Shown here: in pieces, positions 7,465-13,957 of the stretch
Numbering within the stretch: position 1 is the first letter of the stretch
Layout of the letters: each line of letters begins with the position of its first letter
Assembly: GCA_016875595.1 (NCBI GenBank)
Contig: VGPI01000021.1
Span: forward strand, 1-16,361
Reading direction: 5' to 3'
DNA: 16,361 nt
DNA from: Candidatus Cloacimonadota bacterium
Lineage (GTDB): Bacteria > Cloacimonadota > Cloacimonadia > Cloacimonadales > Cloacimonadaceae
The notes under the pieces: model-generated
What the model saw: the letters and a program-made list of their open reading frames with translations, nothing else
Database searches by the model: none
What the model was told of the DNA's origin: nothing
Position numbers and translations under genes: made by a program

Positions 7465-8406
7465 ATGGACAGGATCAGTTTACGCAGCAGTGATAATGAA
7501 GTGATCAGGAAATTTCCTGAGCGGTGGGGTTTGCTCGGATTCTGGAAGGGTGAGGAACTGCTCTATCTTGTCAAGTCGAGTGATCTGCGCCGCAAACTGA
7601 AGCGGATGCTGGATATTGATGATTCCGCCTCGCCGGTGAGAGAACTGATCCACGAGGCGGACAGCGTGGGCTTTGAGGTGCATTTCAATGCAGTGAGCGC
7701 GCTGATCGCGGAAAAGGTGATGCTGCTGGGTGAGCAACCATTTTATAATAACCGGTTACAACCGTATCGGGATTACGTCTATCTGGCGCTGGATGCCCGG
7801 CGTTTTCCCTTTGTCGGGGTTCAGGATTACACGATGGAAGATTGGGTCTATATCGGTCCTTTCCGCAGCCGTTTTTACCTGATGGATATGATCGATGCCT
7901 TTTCCCGCTGGTTATTGCTGCCGTGTTGCGAGACCGGTCAATATCCCTGTGGCAGACGTGATGGAAATGTGTGCCGGGGTTGGTGTCTGAACCTGGATGA
8001 CGAAGGCAAAGAACAACCCCAGCCGGAATACACGCTGGACAAACTCGAGCAATTGATCAAAGCGGTCTATGTTTATCCCCAGGATGCTTTGATGAAGCTC
8101 TTGCACCAGGAACGGAAGCGGAGCTTTGATGAACTGGAATTCAGCAAATGCGAGATGATCGACTATGACCTCAATATCGTGGGCGAATACTACGATTGGC
8201 TGAGCTTCCTGCATCAGGCGAAAGAGCTGAATTTCGAGACCGAGACCTTCGGCGTGGATAGCGGACAGCTCTCCTGGGCGAAGGTGGACGGCAGAGAATA
8301 CCGGTTTGCTGTCCTGAATCCGGAATTTCGCCCTAATGAGCTGTTGGCTCTGCTCAAGGAAACGGTGGATGAAAGCCGGATATTGTATGAATTTAGGAAT
8401 AAATGA
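7465..8406 (+). CDS. UvrC/Cho-like protein with degenerate GIY-YIG domain and four Fe-S cysteines
   Basis: This 313-residue protein aligns by eye with the N-terminal half of UvrC, the nucleotide-excision-repair nuclease. Residues 22-45 (GLLGFWKGEELLYLVKSSDL, then RRKL) match the GIY-YIG region, but the first Tyr is Leu24, the YVG/YIG motif is YLV, and the usual catalytic Arg position is Lys44 with Arg43 beside it. Tyr34, Lys37, Glu83 (SALIAEKVML) and Asn95 (PFYNN) are kept. VYIGPF at 128-133 matches the conserved Y-x-GPF segment. Cys154 or 155, Cys162, Cys170 and Cys174 match the UvrC iron-sulphur pattern (PC-x7-C-x3-C). Residues ~190-255 resemble the UvrB-binding UVR helices (DELEFSKCEMID). 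The C-terminal RNase H-like and helix-hairpin-helix domains are absent. It may bind DNA or UvrB rather than cut. It is first in a five-gene operon. The ATG lacks a strong Shine-Dalgarno, so the start is tentative. Confidence 0.7.
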   Translation: MDRISLRSSDNEVIRKFPERWGLLGFWKGEELLYLVKSSDLRRKLKRMLDIDDSASPVRELIHEADSVGFEVHFNAVSALIAEKVMLLGEQPFYNNRLQPYRDYVYLALDARRFPFVGVQDYTMEDWVYIGPFRSRFYLMDMIDAFSRWLLLPCCETGQYPCGRRDGNVCRGWCLNLDDEGKEQPQPEYTLDKLEQLIKAVYVYPQDALMKLLHQERKRSFDELEFSKCEMIDYDLNIVGEYYDWLSFLHQAKELNFETETFGVDSGQLSWAKVDGREYRFAVLNPEFRPNELLALLKETVDESRILYEFRNK

Positions 8407-8410
8407 GGTG
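8405..8410 (+). promoter_or_regulatory. Ribosome binding site of purC
   Basis: GAGGTG, 7 nt before the ATG at 8418, overlaps the stop codon of the preceding gene (TGA 8404-8406), suggesting translational coupling. Confidence 0.65.
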
Positions 8411-8417
8411 TGGTTAG

Positions 8418-9308
8418 ATGCATGAAACATTATCCTCTCTCCCGGATGTGCATGCCAGTTGGCAAGGCAAAGTACGTGATATCTATGACTTGGGCGAGCA
8501 TTTACTGATCGTAACCAGTGACCGGATATCAGCATTCGACGTGGTCTTTCCCAATCTGATCCCGGACAAGGGCAAGATCCTGAATCAGATCTCGGTGCAC
8601 TTTTTCCAAACTACAACCCAAATCGTGGACAACCACTTCATCAGCGATCAGGTGGCGGATTATCCGGAGCAGTTTCAGCCTTATGCGGATTATCTGAAGG
8701 ATCGGAGCATGCTCGTCCGGAAGACGCGGGTGATCCCGTTTGAATTCATTGTCCGTGGCTACATCACCGGTTCCGCCTGGGCGGAATATAAGAAAACCGG
8801 TACCGTCAGCGGGATGCTGATGCCGGAGGAAATGCAGGAAAGCCAGAAGTTCCAGCAGCCCCTGTTCACGCCTTCCACCAAAGCAGAAACCGGTCACGAC
8901 GAGAATATCAGCTATCGTGAATTGCTGCAACGGATGGACGAGAGGCTTGCCGTCCACATCAGGGATAAAGCGCTGGAACTATTCCAGCACAATCACGAGA
9001 TCATGCTCAGACATGAGGTAATCCTGGCGGATACCAAGTTTGAATTTGGCGTCACCGGCGATCGCATCTTGCTCATCGATGAAGCCTTTACCCCTGATTC
9101 CTCCCGCTATTGGGCACTGCCGGATTACGAGATCGGCAAGACGCCACTGAGTTTTGACAAGCAATATATCCGGGACTATCTGACCAAAACCGGCTGGAAC
9201 AAACAGCCGCCAGCGCCGGAATTGCCACCCGAGGTGGTGGAAAAAACCCGGCAAAAATATATCCAGATCTATCAACTGATTACAGGAGACAATGAACCAA
9301 GATGGTAA
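8418..9308 (+). CDS. purC: Phosphoribosylaminoimidazole-succinocarboxamide (SAICAR) synthase
   Basis: This cytosolic enzyme of purine biosynthesis joins CAIR and aspartate, using ATP, to give SAICAR. The 296 residues carry the family signatures in order: GKVRDIY (17-23), TSDRISAFD (33-41), a substrate-binding stretch ending VRGYITGSAWAEY (112-124), FTPSTKAETGHDENIS (150-165), ADTKFEFG (204-211) and DEAFTPDSSRYW (221-232). The ~300-residue length matches the longer form of the family rather than the ~240-residue form. It follows the UvrC-like gene by 11 nt, and its last codons overlap the response regulator gene by 7 nt. No other purine gene is in the window. All key motifs look intact. Confidence 0.96.
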   Translation: MHETLSSLPDVHASWQGKVRDIYDLGEHLLIVTSDRISAFDVVFPNLIPDKGKILNQISVHFFQTTTQIVDNHFISDQVADYPEQFQPYADYLKDRSMLVRKTRVIPFEFIVRGYITGSAWAEYKKTGTVSGMLMPEEMQESQKFQQPLFTPSTKAETGHDENISYRELLQRMDERLAVHIRDKALELFQHNHEIMLRHEVILADTKFEFGVTGDRILLIDEAFTPDSSRYWALPDYEIGKTPLSFDKQYIRDYLTKTGWNKQPPAPELPPEVVEKTRQKYIQIYQLITGDNEPRW

Positions 9309-9679
9309 AGATAATTTGTATCGTGGATGATGAGGAAAGCTTTGCGGAGAATCTGCGGATCGAGATCATGCATCTGCGTCCGGACTGGAAAGTGATCTCA
9401 TACTCCTCCGGAATGGAAGCGATGCAGGAAATACTCCGGGGCAAAGTGGACATCGTCGTTACCGATATTGCCATGCCCGATATGGATGGTTACGAACTGT
9501 TCTGGCGGGTCAAGGATCATAATGATGCTATACCGGTGATCATGATGACCGGCTTTGGCTATGATCCGAACCACGTCCTCGTCCGCTCACGCCAGGATGG
9601 GTTGCGGGATATTCTCTACAAACCCTTCGAGACCGAAAGACTAATCGAACTGATCGACCGCCGCCTGACCGGTGAATAG
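9302..9679 (+). CDS. Single-domain response regulator (CheY-like receiver)
   Basis: The 125 residues are just one phospho-receiver domain with no output domain. The acidic pair is Asp9-Asp10 (CIVDDEESF), the phospho-acceptor Asp55 (VVTDIAMPDMDGYELF), the switch Thr83 (IMMTG) and the conserved Lys107 (YKPF). It should be phosphorylated by a histidine kinase, but none is in the window, so it is an orphan by position. It would act by protein-protein contact, as CheY or phosphorelay intermediates do; its partner cannot be told. The ATG overlaps the end of purC. The nearest AGGAG (9284-9288) is 13 nt upstream, rather far, and is better spaced for another ATG at 9292 that opens only a 12-codon frame. 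Confidence 0.92.
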   Translation: MVKIICIVDDEESFAENLRIEIMHLRPDWKVISYSSGMEAMQEILRGKVDIVVTDIAMPDMDGYELFWRVKDHNDAIPVIMMTGFGYDPNHVLVRSRQDGLRDILYKPFETERLIELIDRRLTGE

Positions 9680-9691
9680 ACCGGAGATGGT

Positions 9692-10798
9692 ATGGCAAGG
9701 ATGAGACAGGATCTGATCCGGCGGCATCTGCTCCATCGCTCCTGGCTCAGTCATCTGCTCTATCCGCTGTCGCTTGTCTGGCAGTGGGCTGTGCTCCGGC
9801 GCCGGAAGAAATACGCCAACTGGGGTCGTAGGAGCGCTTTCATCCAACATCCTATGGATGGTGCAGCTCGGGTGCGCATTATCTGTGTCGGCAATCTGGT
9901 CAGCGGTGGCAGCGGAAAGACACCATTTACCATTATGCTGGCGAACTTGCTGAGGGATAAGGGATACGCCGTGGCGGTCTCACATCGGGGCTATAAAGGC
10001 GCTTTCGAAAATAACCCCCACCTGATCTCGGGAAGGGATGGCGTGTATCCTGAGGCATTGACCGCCGGTGACGAAGCGCAATTGATCGCGGAACGGCTGC
10101 CGGGGATACCGGTGGTTTGCGGCAAGGGACGCAGAAGCGCCATCAATCTGTTACGGAAGCGTTTCCCTGATCTGCAGGCGGTGATCCTGGACGATTCTTT
10201 CCAGCATGTCCAGGTCGGGCACGATCGGGATTTTGTCCTGTTCAGTGCCGTCACGGGGATCGGTAATGGCTTTGTCCTCCCCGCCGGATTCCTGCGCGAG
10301 CCGCTCGGTGTTCTCAATGACAGTCACATCGCCGTTATCACCTGTCCTGCCGGGGAACCACCGGAAAAAGTGGACGACCTCAGCAAGCAATTGGAGCGGT
10401 TCACCCCCCAGATCATCACCTGTCCCATGGTGGCAAAGGATATCATTGATGCCTCCGGTCAATCGGTTGAGACCCGTGATTTGAGCAACGCACCCGTGGT
10501 ACTGGTCTCGGCGATCGGCAATCCGGAAGGATTTGAACGGAGCGTGACAGCCCTGGGGATCGGATTTGAACGGCATTTCCGCTTTCCTGATCATTATGCA
10601 TATCGCGATACGCGGATTATTTCGATGCTGGCGGAGTATTGCCGGAGAAAAGGTCTCCGGTATCTGTTGACCACCGAGAAGGATTGGATGAAGCTGCGCA
10701 GATTTGACAACCGGCTGCCGGGGCTGTGTTGTCTCCGGGTTGATGCCGAACCGCTGATCGATCCTGATGAACTGACCGTGCTGGTCATGGACAGGTAA
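9692..10798 (+). CDS. lpxK: Tetraacyldisaccharide 4'-kinase (lipid A biosynthesis)
   Basis: LpxK phosphorylates the 4' position of the lipid A disaccharide at the inner face of the cytoplasmic membrane, using ATP. The 368-residue protein has a hydrophobic N-terminal membrane-contacting segment (about 16-34), a P-loop CVGNLVSGGSGKTPF (65-79), SHRGYKG (97-103), GDEAQL (126-131), the LpxK hallmark DDSFQH (167-172; usually DDGFQH) and LREPLG (201-206). TTEKDWMKL near the C-terminus is also typical. GGAG (9683-9686) stands 5 nt before the ATG. The gene starts 12 nt after the response regulator. Its presence implies a lipopolysaccharide-type outer membrane. No other lpx gene is in the window. Confidence 0.95.
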   Translation: MARMRQDLIRRHLLHRSWLSHLLYPLSLVWQWAVLRRRKKYANWGRRSAFIQHPMDGAARVRIICVGNLVSGGSGKTPFTIMLANLLRDKGYAVAVSHRGYKGAFENNPHLISGRDGVYPEALTAGDEAQLIAERLPGIPVVCGKGRRSAINLLRKRFPDLQAVILDDSFQHVQVGHDRDFVLFSAVTGIGNGFVLPAGFLREPLGVLNDSHIAVITCPAGEPPEKVDDLSKQLERFTPQIITCPMVAKDIIDASGQSVETRDLSNAPVVLVSAIGNPEGFERSVTALGIGFERHFRFPDHYAYRDTRIISMLAEYCRRKGLRYLLTTEKDWMKLRRFDNRLPGLCCLRVDAEPLIDPDELTVLVMDR

Positions 10799-10802
10799 AG
10801 CC

Positions 10803-12050
10803 ATGGATGATGTCCTCGATAAACTGCAACTGCTCCACTTCTTCCTGATCTCCTATCTGATCTCGAGGGTCTTTGTTACGCAGAAACTGCCCGAACGGCT
10901 GGTCTGGTGGCTGTTTGAGAAGAAGCATATCTCGTTGAGCCGGCTGGTCTGGCTGCTCACCATCGGCACCGGTCTGTTGTCTATGATCATCGCCAATGTG
11001 ATCACACTTTTAACCCTGCTCCCATTGGTGATCCTGATCCAGAATGACTACAAAGCGCCAGACAAGGAACACCGGAAGTTCTCTACCCTCATCCTGTTAG
11101 CCGTGGTCTGGGGGGCTAATATCGGTGGCACTGGCATGTTGACTGGTACCACGACCAACGGTATCCTCATCGGTATGTTTGAGCTGAATAAGTTTGAGAT
11201 CCGACACGCTTTCACGTTTCTTTCCTGGATGGCATGGGGAATGCCTCTGGTGATCTTGCTCTGCGGTCTGGGCTGGCTGATTCTCGTTCTGGTGTTCAAA
11301 CCCAATCAACATTTATCGGTTGACCGGATCAGGGAGAATCTCACCACCTTCGAGGTCTCGCTACGCTTGCAGAAGATCGGCATAATTCTGTCGATCGTGT
11401 TTGTGATCAGTTCAGCGGTACTGTCACTGGCAATGAGCTTACTCAAAAACCTCCGCGGTGAGGTCTATCTGATCACTTCTATATGGTCATTTGTCTTTCT
11501 CTATTTTATCTTTTTCAAACACTATCGCTCAGGGCATCATAAGGACAAGGTCAAGCTCCTGAACAAGGAAGATATCTTCCACGATCTGCCAAAGAAGGGA
11601 TTGCTCTGGATTCTGCTGGGTTTGGGAGTAACGGCTATTCTGGTGGCACTCAGGTTTCCCACTCTGGTCTCGCATTGGACGGTGGAGTGGCTGAAGGCGG
11701 ATTATTCGATATTGCTGCTCTACTTGATCGTAGCGTTGATTGTAACCTTCGTGACGGAGATCGTCAGCAATTCGGTGATCCAGATCAGTATGTTCTTGGT
11801 TTTGCTTCCGCTCAGTAAAATGTACCCGGAGATATCTTGGCAGATGCTGCTGGTGATCACCCTCTGCTCCACCTGTGCCTTCATGTCTCCGCTGGCGACG
11901 CCTTCCAACGGACTGGGCTATGGAAGCTCGTCCAGGATATCCCTGCGGCACATGCTGGCGGCGGGATTTGTTATGAATATCTTTTCGGCGGGCTTGATCA
12001 CGCTCTGGGTAAATTACTGCGTACCGCTGGTACTGCGATTGTTCATCTGA
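10803..12050 (+). CDS. DASS/SLC13-type anion permease
   Basis: A 415-residue integral membrane protein with about ten hydrophobic segments. It shows the two-fold internal repeat of the divalent-anion:sodium symporter and ion-transporter superfamily. In the first half, IIANVITLLTLLPLVI (62-77) and WGANIGGTGMLTGTTTNGI (103-121) occupy the places of the SNT-type hairpin and the GTPPN motif. In the second half, TEIVSNSVIQISMF (318-331) and CAFMSPLATPSNGLGYG (358-374) repeat this pattern. Family members move dicarboxylates, sulfate, citrate or similar anions; the substrate cannot be read from the sequence, and the degenerate SNT motifs make an unusual specificity likely. It starts 4 nt after lpxK with AGGT overlapping that gene's stop. 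Its 3' end overlaps the convergent rsmE gene by 8 bp. Confidence 0.8.
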   Translation: MDDVLDKLQLLHFFLISYLISRVFVTQKLPERLVWWLFEKKHISLSRLVWLLTIGTGLLSMIIANVITLLTLLPLVILIQNDYKAPDKEHRKFSTLILLAVVWGANIGGTGMLTGTTTNGILIGMFELNKFEIRHAFTFLSWMAWGMPLVILLCGLGWLILVLVFKPNQHLSVDRIRENLTTFEVSLRLQKIGIILSIVFVISSAVLSLAMSLLKNLRGEVYLITSIWSFVFLYFIFFKHYRSGHHKDKVKLLNKEDIFHDLPKKGLLWILLGLGVTAILVALRFPTLVSHWTVEWLKADYSILLLYLIVALIVTFVTEIVSNSVIQISMFLVLLPLSKMYPEISWQMLLVITLCSTCAFMSPLATPSNGLGYGSSSRISLRHMLAAGFVMNIFSAGLITLWVNYCVPLVLRLFI

Positions 12051-12762
12051 TCCGGTGCAGGAGATTGAATTGGGCAGCGGCTGATAGGGCAGCGGTCTCT
12101 GCTCTGAGAACCAAGGGGCTTACTCTCACCGAAGCGATCTGAAGCCGCTCAAACGCAGTAAATTCCTCCTCGCTGAACCCGCCTTCCGGACCGACTACAA
12201 AACCAATATCTCCCCGCAAATCAAGTAGTTCGTCGTCTAACCAATGTTCCGGACACCGTTCCGACAGGATCACGGGATCGAAACCATCCGAGCGGAGGAT
12301 AGCAATCGCTTGTTCTATCGGATATATCTCATTTATCTTGGGCAGGTAGGGATTGTCGCATTGCTTGATGGCTGCCAGCGCCGTCTTCTCAAACCTGATC
12401 CGGGCATTCGCCGATGCCTGGCGTACCGTCCTGCGGCTGGTAAAAGGATAAAATGAAATGCAGCCAAGCTCGGTAGCTTTCTCGACGATCCATTCGTCGT
12501 GCTTGTTCTGGAGCAGGGAAAAAGCCATTGCCAGCCGGGGAGCGATAGGAGGTTTGCTTTGGCAGGTGTGGATCTGCAGCAGGGCTGATCCGCTATCCAT
12601 CTCCCTGATTCGGGCTTGGGCGGTCAAGCCCTGTCCGGAATTGAGGATAACCTCATCTCCCACGCGATGCCTTGCCACCCGGCTCAGGTGATGGAACTCC
12701 TCGCCTTCGATACGGATCTGTTCCGTATTCAAAGTCAGGCGAGGCACATAAAAGGAAGGCAT
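12043..12762 (-). CDS. rsmE: 16S rRNA (uracil1498-N3)-methyltransferase
   Basis: RsmE is a SPOUT-class, knotted methyltransferase that methylates U1498 of 16S rRNA with S-adenosylmethionine. The chosen start gives 239 residues, a normal length: MPSFYVPRL opens the PUA-like N-terminal domain, followed by HHLSRVAR (24-31), VEKATELG (93-100), KQCDNPYLPKI (133-143), the knot motif VVGPEGGFSEEE (189-200) and LVLRAETAALSA (217-228). The frame stays open for 30 further codons upstream, but those lie inside dnaJ and are not conserved-looking. The start lies 4 nt after the dnaJ stop with no clear Shine-Dalgarno, so coupling to dnaJ translation is likely. The KQ-x5-YLP stretch resembles Bacteroidetes versions. 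Association of rsmE with dnaK-dnaJ operons is known in other bacteria. Confidence 0.94.
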   Translation of the reverse strand: MPSFYVPRLTLNTEQIRIEGEEFHHLSRVARHRVGDEVILNSGQGLTAQARIREMDSGSALLQIHTCQSKPPIAPRLAMAFSLLQNKHDEWIVEKATELGCISFYPFTSRRTVRQASANARIRFEKTALAAIKQCDNPYLPKINEIYPIEQAIAILRSDGFDPVILSERCPEHWLDDELLDLRGDIGFVVGPEGGFSEEEFTAFERLQIASVRVSPLVLRAETAALSAAAQFNLLHRIR

Positions 12763-12766
12763 CAGT

Positions 12767-13912
12767 TCAGCCAAAGAAGTCCCGGAGCCGGGAAAAGAAA
12801 CTTCTGCCGGGCTCGAGTTTGTGGCGCTTGTCAAATTCCTTGAGCTTGGCAAAGAGCTCCTGCTCTTCCTTGGTCAGGCGATTGGGGGTCACTACGATGA
12901 TCCTCACGATCAGATCGCCCTTTGCCACTGAATGCAACGCCGGCATCCCCTGTCCCTTGGCACGGAGTTCCTTGCCACTTTGCGTTCCTACAGGCACCTT
13001 GAGCTTGATCGGTGAAGAGAGGGTGGGCACGATGATCTCGTCGCCCAGAGCCGCCTGGGCAAAACTGACAGGATACTCGATCAGGAGATTGACGCCACTG
13101 CGGATGAACTTGTCGTCCTGCTTCTCGTGGATGAGGACAAGGATATCGCCGTGGCTTCCGCCCCGGGGACCGGAATTGCCTACTCCCCGCATCCGGATGT
13201 ATTGACCATCTTCCACGCCTGCCGGGACCTTGACGTTGATCTCCTTGAATTTGGGTATCCGTCCCTCACCGTAGCACTTGGAGCAGCGGTTCTTGATGAT
13301 CCTGCCTTCACCACGGCAGGAAGGGCATTCCGAGATCTGTTGCATTTGCCCGAACAGCGATTGCCGGATCTGACGGATCTGTCCGCTGCCCCGGCATTGG
13401 GTGCAGGTCTCGGACTTGCCATCCTCGGAGCCACTGCCGTTGCACTTGTCGCAAGCATCCTTGACATTGATCTTGATAGTCTTTTCCACGCCGTTGGCGA
13501 TCTCCTGCAAGGTGAGCGAAAGTTCGATCTGCAGGTCTTCACCGCGGTTGGAGGAACGTCCACTCCGCCTGCCTCCGCCACCGCCAAAGAGGGATTCAAA
13601 GATGCCGCCAAAGCCGCCGAAGATATCGTTGATATCCTCAAAATGAGTAAAGTTCTCCCAGGAGAAGCCACCACTGCCAAACTGGTTCTCAATGCCGGCA
13701 TGTCCGTATTGATCGTAGATCTGCCGTTTCTGCGGATCGCTCAATACCTCATACGCCTCAGAGGCCTCTTTGAACTTGTCCTCCGCCGTTTTATTATCCG
13801 GATTCTTATCCGGGTGATACTGCATTGCCAGCTTGCGGTAGGCCTTCTTGATCGCGCTTTCATCCGCTGCCTTATCCACGTCAAGTACTTCGTAATAATC
13901 ACGTTTTGCCAT
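12767..13912 (-). CDS. dnaJ: Chaperone protein DnaJ (Hsp40)
   Basis: DnaJ is the co-chaperone that delivers substrates to DnaK and stimulates its ATPase. The 381 residues show the full class A layout: J-domain with HPD at 33-35, a Gly/Phe-rich linker (about 75-115), a zinc-binding domain with four CxxCxGxG motifs beginning at Cys154, Cys170, Cys196 and Cys210, and a C-terminal substrate domain ending in RSFFSRLRDFFG. All eight zinc cysteines are present. It follows dnaK with a 45-nt gap that holds no terminator, and is 4 nt ahead of rsmE. The ATG (13910-13912) begins MAKRDYYEVL, the usual start. Nothing looks damaged. Confidence 0.97.
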   Translation of the reverse strand: MAKRDYYEVLDVDKAADESAIKKAYRKLAMQYHPDKNPDNKTAEDKFKEASEAYEVLSDPQKRQIYDQYGHAGIENQFGSGGFSWENFTHFEDINDIFGGFGGIFESLFGGGGGRRSGRSSNRGEDLQIELSLTLQEIANGVEKTIKINVKDACDKCNGSGSEDGKSETCTQCRGSGQIRQIRQSLFGQMQQISECPSCRGEGRIIKNRCSKCYGEGRIPKFKEINVKVPAGVEDGQYIRMRGVGNSGPRGGSHGDILVLIHEKQDDKFIRSGVNLLIEYPVSFAQAALGDEIIVPTLSSPIKLKVPVGTQSGKELRAKGQGMPALHSVAKGDLIVRIIVVTPNRLTKEEQELFAKLKEFDKRHKLEPGRSFFSRLRDFFG

Positions 13913-13957
13913 GTCACCTATCCTCTAAGCCAGATACACAGAACGCCCAAATCCGCT

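Noticed and set aside
12763..12852. Upstream 30-codon extension of rsmE
   Set aside because: It overlaps the dnaJ coding end in another frame. The start at 12762 gives the normal family N-terminus and length.
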